64,000 nucleotides of DNA from Sweltsa coloradensis (Eukaryota; Arthropoda; Insecta; Plecoptera; Chloroperlidae): assembly GCA_024449915.1 (NCBI GenBank), contig JAMZAV010000814.1:1-64000 (forward strand). Reading direction: 5' to 3'. Positions 24,267 through 38,000 of the stretch are shown in pieces. Position 1 is the first letter of the stretch. Each line of letters starts with the position of its first letter. The position numbers were made by a program, and so were the translations under genes. The notes under the pieces were generated by a model. It ran no database searches. It saw only the letters and a program-made list of their open reading frames with translations, and was not told where the DNA came from.

Positions 24267-26034
24267 GTAAGTACCAGATTATTTATATTACATTATAAAA
24301 TATAAAATATTGTTTTAAGTGGCACGTGTTGAAAAAGCAAGAAATACGAAATTGATCATATTTTCACTTTCTTGTTAGCCCCGACGTCAACAGAGGTCAA
24401 ACTAAATAAATCATTTACATCTATAAACGCAATCGTAGATTTGTAACGTATGCTGGAGGCTCATTGCACGTTATTACAACATATATCTTTATATATTGCT
24501 ATTGATTTTTTATTGATTTGATTTGAATTTTAAATTTCACGTCTTATTAATAGATTCGAATTCATTTCAGGTAAATGTTATTAATGTTTGATTTACGTTT
24601 AGTTACATCTTCTTCTAGTTCGTAAAAACGTAAGAAATTAATGGATTATAATGTTTGTTGGATGTGATTATCAACAAAGAATTTAGTAAATTAATAGTGG
24701 TTGAAATTGTTTGACCAAACAACCGAAAAATCTGCATTGCGTGCGCAACCATTTAGATATTTTAATACACGCCAAGATGTGAATAGTGGATTTGTTATTA
24801 ACATTTATATAAATCTAAAGGGTGTTTTATATTTTTTAGGCTTGTAATTACTACAAATGTCAAGTAGATACAATCAAATGTAGATAAAGCAAACAACTAA
24901 ATTATTCCACTGTTAATGCACGTACTGTTGTATCACAAATTGTGTAGTGTTCAAGTCACACAATAGGGAATATTCCACTTAATATTTTATATTTTATTTT
25001 AATTCTTATTCATGTCTTAATAGTCACTGCACTTTTTTTTATTTAAAAAAAATGTTTTTTGTGTAATTTTAACAAGAATTAAATGGGTCCCCCAGTTTGC
25101 GCGCCAAAAACGAGCGTGCGCCATCTTTGGACGGTACTACGTCATAACTGTGTTGAGTCAAGGCCAATTGGAAACTAAATGTACGTATATTTGTACATAT
25201 TTACATACAGACGGCGGTGCTCGCCCATCCGCTCAACACAAACAACTCCACAGGGATGTACATTTTCACCGTCTTTTGTTTTTCTTTTTTCGTATGTGAC
25301 AGGAGATTTCGCGAGATCATTGTGATGAAGAATAACGAGCATTTTGTCTTGAGTTTTTGCATAGCCTAGGACTATCATGGTATTCTTTATCTACAATAGG
25401 CTTTAATTAGTCATCAAAGTAAGGTTTTTGTGCGAGATGTGTGTCAGAACATGAACGTGCAGGCCTAGGGTTGGCAAGTTAAGCCTAGGGCTTGTCAAGT
25501 GAGTAATTTTAGTATTCACATACCAATGCCTATATCCTACAGGAACGATTGGCCTAGACATGTTCGTACTTATGAGAATAAATTTTCTACGCTCTGGCCT
25601 AGCAAACGAGACGTTGTTTCAGTTTGTTTTTTCTGATTGAATGTCAACTTTCTCGTTTCGGCTAGGCGTTAATGTAAATGTCCGCACTGTTTACATACGT
25701 AGGCTACGTAGGCCTGCTTGTTTAAAACACGCGCTTGAGATATCCGATCTACTATAATACTATTCCAACATCTTTGGTCTGGATGTATGTTTATCCAGAC
25801 GGCGTTGGATCACACAGTTCTGACTCACAGTCGTTTTGCGCTTTAAAAAAGTGCTGCTTTTAAAACGGCTATAAATCACTGGATTTTATTTCAGGGAAAA
25901 CAAGTACATATTTGTAATCGGACGAAAACTCTTCTAAATAAATCTATTTGTACAGTATTTGGCGGAATGGAATATTCCCTATTGTTATTATCTCTTCTAT
26001 TGAGTGCCCTAAAACAACACTAACTAACTAACTT

Positions 26035-26096
<62 letters not shown>

Positions 26097-29000
26097 AAAC
26101 TACATTTTCTTAGTAAAACGAGCTCTCTAAACAGCCTTAAAGGGTAACACTACATTAATATTATATGTTAAATCCTAATATGTACAGACCATAACCTATC
26201 GTATTGACTTCACAAATAACTATCGTTCAAGTAAAGCAAAGTTCTTGACAAAAGTATAAAATGTTGAAAACGTTTCTAGCTATAGAACTACATTTGTTAT
26301 GAATTTTCTCAGTTCCTTTAATGCCATTTTACACAAATTAACTATATGGTAGACTTAATAATGTCCACGATTGGGAAACATATGTATTGTTTCAAAATAA
26401 CAAGTAATTAGCTAATAACGAAGCAATCAGAGAAGGATCGCATCTGTATGGCCAACCTGCTACTTGTACATATGAATTTGCCATTGGAAAATATAACACA
26501 TAAAATCAATATCGATCCCTATTTCCAACTAAGTCGGGTAGGGCGTGGGTGGGAGCGTCCCACCACATTCTTGGATCCCCGGGCTTATCGAAGCCGGCCA
26601 TGCCTGAAGCTTCTCCCACTCATATTTTTCTTCCTCTGCATCATCTACTTCACTTTCTATCTCTTCACTGTCTCCAGTATTCGTATTCGAATAAAATGGT
26701 ATAAGAAATTAGTCTTGTAAAGCAGACATGACTTTTGAAATCATGCTAAAACCAAATTTATACCAATTTCAAACAAAAAGGGAACTAAACAAACCACTCA
26801 ATTAGCATCGCTACCAATTTATCACGGTCGGGTTAAAAAATACATGACAAAACAGAATGAACTAGATTAGATCAAGGTCTCATAACAACATAAATACTTA
26901 AAGAGACCAGAGAATTTCTTATTCTTGATAACTTATAAAGCGTGTTCTGATACGAAATTTATTCTAGTTATTTCTATTTTTTTTTCCTTTGACCTGCTTA
27001 TATTAAACTTTCGGCGTTTGTTAGTAGCGTTTTGTTAAAAATATTTTTTAAAGTTTATAATGATGGTAATTTTTCTATAAAAGTTAGATCGGTTGAAGAT
27101 GCTAAATAAGTTGAAGTGAATTTTTAAGATAAAATGTAATAGAAAAGATTTGTCTCATCTGCATATTTTAATATAATGGCGTGGTATATTAAGTAGGGCA
27201 TAGACGTCAAAACTGTGATAAACTCTAACACAGCGGGGACATGCTTTTAACACGCCATTTTGTTATAAATTGTGCTTTTATTAGTTTTCCTTGTGAAATA
27301 AGTTCATTTATGAAAGTCAAACCACATAATAATGTTGATTTCAATCCATTTAATAGTATTACAATGCATGTTTTCTATTTGTTACGTTTGTTACTGAGAA
27401 AGCGAAAGTGAACAATTATATAAATCACAAAACAAGTGTTTGGTAAATTCGGATCCATGACAACGCATGTGACGTCAATATCAGCCCAATATATCAGCAG
27501 CGTTTAAGGTATAGGGGGGGGGGGGGGCTTAGTTTGGAAGTTAAGTGCACTCGCGAACGCACATGGAGAGCGCATTGAACAAGAACGTTTTATATCCCGT
27601 CACGTCAGTATCGTCCACAGTGTCCCATACTGTATGATTAACACATTGGAGTACCATTTAATTTATTTCAGAACATCAGGTTCTTAGGGTGCAATATGAA
27701 ATTGTAAATTTTTCTGACATTGTTAATACTTTTTTGGAGGGAGGGGGAAATATTTCAAAACAATTTGACAATTTTGGATTTGACGTATCCCATAATTTTA
27801 AATAGCCCTAAAACAGTTATTTTCTATGCTTGCTGGAAAGATGTTTTTTCTGATTTTTTTCATACGTGTTAACATTTTGTAGTTAAACAATTGAGTGTGT
27901 TAGCCTTTTTTGAAATTACCGATATTTTCGAAATTTCTCTCTGTTTGTTCTTTTCCACCCTTTTTTAAAATCATAATAGAATCATACTAGCCATGCGATT
28001 CTCAAGGTTTTAAAACAAATTTTGAACGGCATTTTTTTCAAAATTTTGAGACATTATTTTTCTCAACATTTTGAATTTTTGTATTTTTGCACCCTTTAAA
28101 GTTCCACCTAAAATGGACGAGTAGGAGTCATCGAAGTACGCCAATGGTTAAAGTTAATAGCTTAACAACTCCAAACATAATACATCATCATAATTATTGA
28201 TCTAATATAATAACTCACCGTCTCAAATAGCTCAACTACATTAATAGAGACGTAATGAACAAATCAACACGCTGTTGAAACCATCAATCATCAAACTCTT
28301 GCTTCTATGGCAGTAAACCATCAATGAAGGGGTAAAGAACACACAATAGTTTCAAAGGGAAGAAGTAAATTATTAAACTACTACGTAGCTGCGCGCGCAT
28401 CGTTCGAGTACTTCCTGATTGTGAAAGTGATTGGAATCCTCCCATATGAATTATGAAGTGAAGTGAAACGGTGCCTATTTCGCGTACATTCAACCCGCAT
28501 ATCACCTGGGCAACCGGCTAGAAATAGGACAGTTTAAATCCTACGTAATATTACGATCGTCAATGTAGATGGCTTCGGGCTGGTCAATTGTATGTGGAAA
28601 TTAAAATTAAAATGACAATGACAATGACAAAATTAAAATACAAAAAATTAAATGGAAAAGGTGAATCTTAACCAATCAATTGGAAGCAATTTCAAAATTA
28701 AATAAACCGATATCATTTTTGCGATGTTCTCTTTGATACTGCTTGTGCTGAAAGTTTTGGCTCGGGCTGCTTTAAATTCAAGCCCACCACTAAAATCAGT
28801 TCCGAGACTGAGTGAGTAGACTAAAAATAAGAATTTAAATGATTTGCTATAATCTTAAAATGTAATGAAAATGGCAATGAAATTGAAATTGAAAACGGCA
28901 CGAAAATGAAAATACAAATTGACATAACTAATGATAATTAAAACTCTTTTAACTATAGTGCCTAATCATAGTGCCTAATTATAGTGCCTAATCGACCACG

Positions 29001-32000
29001 GCCACAAGAAGGATAGTCGAATATTCTAATGTTCCCTAGTTTAAAGACCTACAGATAATCAATAATGATTCTGTCCTTGAAGTACGTCGCTTTAACAGGC
29101 ACAACAACGAAATACAAAATCAATTGAAAGCTCGCCCAGGTTTAGGCTTTCAAGGTTCCTTTGTTTTAATCACCATAATATGATAATGGTATAAATAAAC
29201 AAAACAACATGTAATAATTTTCTAAATTAATTAGGAAAATATGAATCAATATCAATGTACAATTCAATAGAAGCATTGTACATAAATATTATTGAAAATG
29301 CACAATACAAGATATAATTATTATTTATGACAGTTCAGAAATTTTAAAAAAGATATTATATTCATATTATTTCATGAGCTTGTTTTCACATGTTTCAAAG
29401 TGACTGTTGAGTGTTTCTAGATTAGGCATATGGCATGGTTTAAAGTGCTTTCGTAACATATTATTTTAATTAACGGTCTTCTTATTTCTTATCTTTACTT
29501 CATAAATATATTGATTAAAATTTGAGCTCAAACTCCACATAAATTATTTTATAAAATGTAACTAAGATTATGTTTAACCCTTGCAGAAGAGCTGGCGGGG
29601 CTGGGCGCCCTGTGGGGCCCACCGAACCTCAACAACGATGGATACCGATCCTGCATCAGGTACAGTCAATTCATAATATTTATATTTGAAATAACAGAAA
29701 CAATACACGCAGTTTAACAACTTTAATAAGATGGCTTACACCAATTATAGTTAAGGTTTTTCTTGACCGATTTTTACTCAATTAAATTAAAGACCGGGTA
29801 ACAAAGTGAAATAATGTGATATCGGCGATTTCATGTTTCGTTACAATATTATCATATTCTGCATGTCAAAAATTGAGATGATTATAACACTTAAATTTGT
29901 TACTGTTGCCATTGATTGATTCCATAATATAATGCATTAGTTGATAAGATACAAATACAAAATGTTTTGAATTTTGTAATTTTGTAAAATGCCATTTTTT
30001 CATAATTAAATTATTTGTTTATTATTTTACAAGGGTTTCACTAACAAACATACTGATAACAAAATTTAATTATAATAATCATAACCAAGAAATTCGGAAA
30101 GTTCACTAAACGGAGTAGAAATTGTGCGTGTTGTATACGAGAGTATGAGTGAGCCTTTATGACCAACAAGAATTACTAAGAAACAGTTTAATATGTAAGC
30201 ATTGCTTATTTTAATTTAATTTAGTCTTTAGAGAATTTTCATTAAGCACACTTTCCAGGGATAATATAAAAATATGTAACGTAAATATTCCATTCCTATT
30301 AGCGTTTGAAGCCAAACGCTGTTGCGTTCTTGGAAGACGCGGCACAGTTATAAATACTACGCATGTCATAACACAAGCATTGGTACTGGGAACACAAAAA
30401 CGGCAGCGAAGTTAATTAATAAACAAATTTTCATAGAACACAACATATTATCGTTCAAGGGGCCAAAAAATATTTTTTACCACATAACCTATAGCATCAT
30501 ACTACACTAAATTGACCGTTAAAAAAATTTATATCTTGTAACTGTGACTTTATACAAATTTTTCATTTTTTTATCCAGAAATTTGCGAAAATAGGCGTTT
30601 TGGGAAATTTCTTGAATGGGCTTTTACCGGCTTCTTTTTTGTTCCACACAGATACTAGAGCATCAGACCAATCTAAAATGGCCCTTTATAACATCGTGTC
30701 TTGAAACTGTGCCCAAATATACCCTCAAACACGCAAAAATATGCATTCCAAAATCACACCTATTCTTGGTAATAAGCATATTTTGACCAAACCACTTGCC
30801 CAAATTACAAAAAAAAAATAGAGAGAATTTACAGAAAAGACCGTAGAGTACGTCAATTACGACCAATATTTTATGGGATAAAAATCCTCCAAGGTCACGG
30901 GGCATAAAGATCGTCCACATGTTATTTCTAATAGGAGATTTTTGCAGATGGGACTTAACTCGAAAAATACTAAGTTTGACAAATTGTTTTCGGATCATGG
31001 TGGAACCAATAATGTTTATTTATTTTATGTTTTATTTATTTATTTAACGTCTATCCTATTCAGTTTAAAAAAACTGATTTACAACTAAATAAATCTCATT
31101 ACATAGATGCAGAAACAACAATGAACTACAGTTAAGTAAATATTTAAAAAAAAGTAATATTACAACAACAATGCATTAAAACACAACAAATTTTTCTCTT
31201 GATTTCTAAATTCATAACTAGTTAGCCCGAATGAAATATATTTCTTGAATTTAGCGGTTGAATACCCCTTTAAAAGAAGTGTTTGGTGGAGGTGCCGGGT
31301 TTGGAAAAAACATTTTGAAAAACGTGCTAGTTTTGTCTCCTGACCCCAGACTCACAAAAAACATTCTTATCACCCTTGGTGAAGGGAAGTGTAAACAAAA
31401 CACACGTCAATCCAAGGCCGTGTTCGCTTTTATCTTATGACGTGACACAAGGTTATACGTACGGACACACAGGCGGACAGAGAGTGATGCTTATAGTCAA
31501 GCTTCGCTCCCTAGTAGAAGAAGAAGTATCTTCCTGCTGTAGTTTAAATAACACTGTTTATAGGTTCTGTACATAAGTTATGTAAATGGAACAAGTCGAT
31601 TAGCTTTAAAATGGCATGATATGTAGGTATAATCGCCAATGCTTCCAACATCTTTGAGTATAACAGTGAATAATGATGGAACTACATGAAACACAATTAT
31701 GAATAAATTAGTACAAGGGGTTAAGATTTAAGACACGGGGTAGGAGAAAGATCAAGAGAGAAAACTAAGTATCTGGATTGCGCCAACAGAGAAAGTAACA
31801 CACGAAGAACGTTATGGTAATTCTACATAGCGATAATAATCTTACATGCAGCTACTTTCGTTCAATTACAGTTCAGACCCGCGTTGATTATGACAAAGGA
31901 AACGAAAGGGTGTATGAAAACAAAACAAGTGAAAGGTGAAGTAGAAGAACATGATAGAAAGAGGGTAATCAAGAGAAAGGAGAGCGATGAATTTTGGAAC

Positions 32001-35000
32001 GAAGAATTAAGTGAAGTTTTGAAACTTGTCAAATTTAAGGGGAGTCGCTGAGGCTGGCGCAAAGACGAGTTTAAGGCTCAGTTTTCAGGTTTTTCCGGGT
32101 AAACGGTTTATAACACTGTTATCATACTCCACACGATTGTTAATAAAGAATCAATCTATGACAACCAGTACGCGTTTTCCTTAATTAATTGATTGATTTT
32201 TAATTTAAGAAATCGTAAAATCTCCGTTACTCATTCAATTTTGGTGAACATCGAAAATTTATTCCAAGAGTACAAATTTATTTAAACGCAAATTCGCATA
32301 CTGAATATCAACGATAACGTTATAATAAATATTAACGCCCAGGTCAAATTGGTTATTCGTAAGATAAACGGTTTGATGGGAATTTTCTGAATTGAAATCC
32401 ATGTTTTGAATTTCCAATTTTTTCACGCTTTGGACTTATGTCTCGCAATGTATCATTATATCTAAATTTTTTTAAACAAAGTGTTGATATCAATAGAGAA
32501 GTACTTTATTAACACAAAAGTAAAATTTGGTAACGATATTACCAACCGTTCAGCAGGAATCATCAACACCTGAATGCGTGTATTTGAGTTGGGCCAAGCT
32601 CAGCTTCGTTTAAACATAAGTTTTGTTTGGTTCTATTCAATACTGATTCCGTCACGTGTTAAAACAAGAAAGTAGGAATTGTGTACTGTTTTTTTGTGCT
32701 TATAATTTTATTTTAATGTAAAATGATTTGATTTAATCATATGGATGAAATCGTTGTAAACTGCACATAATGCATTTGATTTGAGGCGATTGCTGATGAT
32801 TTTTGCTTTATTGTTTATGAGGTGAGGCATATCCTCCTCAGACCCAGCGTTTACTACTTACTATTCTACACCAGGTGTGTCTCTCCTAGGAGACGCTGTG
32901 TCTGAGGACAATATTAAACTTACAAATTTGGTATATATTTTTGTATAATTATGTAAGAGTGGGTGTGTATGGACGCTAAATTAAATGCCAACAGATGAAT
33001 TTTCTTCGTACATTATTCAATAAGCGTAATTCTTTTAAACCCGTACCTCTAACCTACAAAACTCATTCTTCAATTATAACGAAACTTCTTTGTATAAGTA
33101 TTATGAAAATTAAACTGATTTTGTTAGAACTTCTACTGCCGTCTTTGTTTTGTTGTTGCCTGAAGGAACGAGTAAAGATGAACTTGAGACGCTGTTAGTT
33201 ACGTGAACAAAACGAGAACAAATCCAAACTTTTACGAGTTCTATACAATGTTATTCTTTGCCTCCAACTGAAATTCATTCATTAGAACTTTGTATTGGAG
33301 TTAATACTTGAAGTTTAACTTTTTCCAGGCCGTTAAATTGTTACAAAATCCTCGTGAAATGCGAATGTAATAATCGTCACTCCAGCTAATTTGTGCTAGG
33401 TCGTTATACGCTAATGACTAAAGCTCATGTTCATTCAAGTGTTATAGCTATAATTACAGTTGAATGTAGTGAAATTTGGCTCTAACTTGGTGATAAAGTT
33501 TCAATGTCAACTTCAGTTACTGACAAATTAAATCCGTAGGCTTATATTATGTCGTCTAGCGGCTCTAGCCGACCAAATGATGCACAGGCATCATGTATAA
33601 ATCGTGGAAACTACAGGTTTAGGTGATTGTAGAAACGAAACATTGAAAATACATAATTATATAACCGAGTATATGGCTATGGATTGGATTAGATATTGCT
33701 TAACGTCTCATTTTAATGCACTTTGGCTATTCGAGACGATGAGTGGTGATAGATGAGGATGAAGGTATGAACAGAAGGGAGGAGGGGAAACCCGGTACCG
33801 GCACGTAGCCTACTCCTTTCGAAAAGTACCAAGGGGACCAACGGCTTAACATCCCATCCGATAAGACGGTGTAACCTTGACAGTCATATAGGTTCCTCCA
33901 CTAACCCGGACTGCCAAGCAGACGTCGAGGAGAACGAAGCCGTTACACTAGCTCTCGAACCCTCCATGCTGCTCTAACCAGCGGTATACGTGAGTTTCAG
34001 GGCAGAGCGGTCACCCACTCTAACCCTGACCACGCCCGAGTTTGCTTAACTTCGGTGTTCTAGTGGGAAGCGGTTAAACTACCTCGGCTAAACCGCTGGC
34101 TATATATGGCTATGAAAAACCTGATTTAATATTTAACCGCGAAATTAAATAGTTTTGAATTTTGAATTTAGTGAATCATTCATAAACATAACCATGGTTT
34201 ACAAAAAATGGTTTAACTAAATAGATTTTTAATATTTTACAACCAACATTTACTCATAATATTATACATCGAGTTAACGGGGAAACGGACTGACAGTTGG
34301 CAAATAGCTATTCGCTCTACCAGGAAGCATCCGACGATAATGAAAATGTCTACAGTACAAAAAACAGCGTACGTGGACATTGAACATCCCTACATTCACA
34401 ATTATCAAATTTTTTTATCAGCAAGCAACAATTCGTCAAAATGGTCCATTTTGAACTCATTAACAAAATCCAAAATCGTGAAAATGGATTTATTTTATGA
34501 TATAATTTTAAAATAATGTTCACAAAAGTGCCATCATAGAGCACAATATTTCCACTATTGAGGCAACTGTAAAAAATTTTAAATAGCTTTGGTGTCAGTC
34601 AGCCGAACGAACTGAAATTTGCCTAAAACGCATGTCTTGAATCCTCTTAAAATTTAAACACTGAATTCACATGGTGCATTTTTCATCTTGTTTCTCAATA
34701 ATATACGCTATTTTTGCTTTCTAGAAATCTAAAGCAATGTATAATAAAAGTACCGTGCAATCGATTAGTAACATAATCGATGCTCTTAGTGATATTATTT
34801 AGAGAGTGGCCTTGTGCGAGGTCGCGATGATAGTTAAACTCAATGAACCAGACATGATTGGTAAATTATTGATTTGTTTTCCCTGTAAAAGTTGGTAGTA
34901 ATGAGCTGCACACATGAACACGAGGTTTTAATGTTTCATTCAAGGTTGGGGGTGGAGTTTTTGTAACTTTTGTTTTTCAAGATAACCTACACGAAAAAAA

Positions 35001-38000
35001 GTTCATGTTTTATCGCTTATTCGTATGAAAAGAAATTATAGATGGTACCAAAGATAATCTACTTTCAGAAATTCGTAGCCTAATCTCATCACTTCTTGAA
35101 ATGAAAGAGCATATTTAATCACATCATATACCATAGAATGACACATGGTTGATAAATAGTAAAAAAATCATACAATTCTTGTACCAGGGCATCGAGGGAC
35201 TTTTGGTAGTTAAATATTTGGCATAGCGAATCATTTCATGTTTTATTTTAGTATTAAGTGCTTTATAAATAAATAAATAATTTATTTCATTAGTTAGTTC
35301 TACACATAATTTTATTTAAATCATGTAAATTTGAATCAAGTTGTCATACAATAAAGCTTTGAACCCTGAAATAAAACTGTCAGCCCTCTGCTGACCAACC
35401 GATGTTTGTATCAAGTAAGTTGTGTATGTCAATCTACTCAACGGATTAATTTAAGTTATGTTGATGATCAAAAAGAAGACAAGAGATATGGTAATTTATC
35501 CATCACATTTTCTGGGTGCAACAATTTGCGAGAGTCATGTTTAAGACAAGCTTTAGAAAAGCAAGGCATTAAGATTAGATCACGTTTGCAGGCACAGCAT
35601 TTATCAGAGTAAACAACACCTTGTGAATAGCTTCGCAGCAAAGCTATTATTATCACTACAGTATTTGCTATCATCATGCACCTGTGAGTAGATATAAAAT
35701 CGGTGGGTTTTTCGGTCGATTACTACTTTTTACCATTAATTAATTCATAACAAAAAGACAACATTTCTGTGGATTTGTTTTCATTTTCAGACAAAATGGA
35801 CATGTAATGGATTTTTCAAAATGACACGCAACATTATTTTCAACCTCTTTGAGGGTATAAAACAGAAAAATTAAGTAATTTCTAACAGAGTTGTGTTCAT
35901 CAGTTCATCATCATGAGTTGCTTAAGAAAATTCTAGGTAAAAATTAATCCATTACCTTTTCATGGAGCTAAGCTTCCCTAAATGCATTTTTCTGTCCGTT
36001 TTCCCCTACGTGTAACGTCTCACGATAAAAACCGAACATGACCGCCGATTGTCATGTTTCTTGGCTGACATTGCCCTTCAACAAGGATGAGGCTCGATGT
36101 TTTTGGTGACCCTGGGAGTCAAGGGGTCGGGGTAAGCGTCACCAAAACTTGACAATTCATACCCGGCACCTCCACCAACACAGATTAGAGCACTGAAAAA
36201 ATATTGTATTATTATTGAATTCTTCTTCGACAATCTGTTGATTTTTTCCCCTCTTCGCTCCCTCTTTCGGTACTCGCGTACCCGTGCTGATTTAAATTGA
36301 TAGATCACGTGTCTGTTTGCGAATAAAAATCCGTGTTTACGATCGCACGAACAGAAAACTAGGATATTTGACCTACTATTGTATAAGTATCACTAATCAA
36401 ATTCAATCTCACGTGTTACAAATCTCTTATTATTTCTCTCGCAAGATTGAATTCTGCTTTCCCATCTAGTTTCGCATCGACGCTAGTCCACGTCTACGAC
36501 TACCACCATGGCGACGTCTCGATCCTATCGAATTAAAATTCAGAGAAAGGGACGAGAATTCCAGATGAAAAGCCGAGACGTGCGTGACTATAAAATCGAG
36601 GCCATCTTAATTGCAGTTCAGACGTCGTCCGTGTTGACCGCATTCCACGAGCCGCCGGATAAACTGCTAATATATTCACCCTTAAATAGGTTATAGCAAA
36701 TAGAACGAGAGATAGGGGGCGGTTCACGCGCTGCGAAAATGTCTGGAATTATAGATTACTCGATGGTTCCTTGAGGTATAAAACGCACAAGGGTAGGTTC
36801 ATGACCTTGGAAGATCAAACTCGAAGATTGAAAGAACCACGGGATAGTAGACCTGTGTCTGTAATAAATAATGTCTAGAATGAGTTTCTAGTAGATATTT
36901 TAGACAGGAAATGCAAAGCGTGCGCAAAAACACATGACCTTGGAAAATAATGGATACCCAAAGTCAAACAATGGATAGAAGATTTGTAATTTAAGTTTTG
37001 AATAAACCCCCGCGGAGGGGCTAATATTTATTAGTTTGAGTATTCATAAAATAACTATGAACAATTGAGATACATTTTTTTCAGTGAGTAAGTACATCGC
37101 AATATTTATAAATTAAGAGATTATATTGCATAGGGTGTATAAAATTTGCAGTCATAAAAACGATTGTATTTATTATATTTTAAAGCTCGGTGCCTAATTA
37201 TTTCGTGGTTTGTAGAGATATGTTAAGTCAAAATGGATCGACACTTTGTATATATATATTTTTTAACGACCATAAATGCTAACAAGAATTGTTAGTTAGA
37301 TAATATTGTTGTAGTTAATTGTTGTTGATATTTCAATCAAAATAAACATTAAACAAGGTTATAAAAAAATTGTGTACACATATCATATGGGTATAACTCC
37401 TCGCAAATTTAAATTTGTCGATTAAAATTTGGATAGATTTTTACCGAAAACTGACTTAATTGCGTCAACATTTGAAATGGAATTGAAAAGAAAATGTTCT
37501 TTAGTAAATTTTTCTGTCTTGAAGCTTTGTGTGATAGTAATTAGCGATCCCGTGTCTGCTAATGTCATCAGAGAGTACGTGTCTCAAGAAATATTAGCGC
37601 GATGTTTTAAAATTGTCAGTGTTTAGGTCACAAAGTATTATTGGAATAAACAGTAAACACAAAGCATTATTGGAAAAAACAGGTTGAGAATGCTGTACAA
37701 AAAAGGAAAGTATTTTCTAAAAAGTAAAATTTAAAAATCAATTTCGGTTCTTATATTATTATTAATGGGTTTGGTGGAGGTGCCGGGTAAGAGGAAATTA
37801 TTAAAAAAGCCACGATATTTTTCAGCCCCGTTAACCCACAACGGGAATGTCGATTCCTTTATTAAATTCCTCCCCTCGTCTGGGAATTATACGGAGCAAT
37901 CCGCTTCGGATACCGCTGCCAGGAGCAAATCTTACACGAAAGAAGTAGATCTCAGTTGAAACGATCCAGCCACGTAATACTAATTGCGAAAATGCTTGTA

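Larger units (their letters stand above)
29660..33681. other. First part of intron 2
   Basis: AT-rich with the elements listed separately at 31018 and 31284. No exon fits between exons 2 and 3, because their split codon (AG+A) joins directly. Confidence 0.5.
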
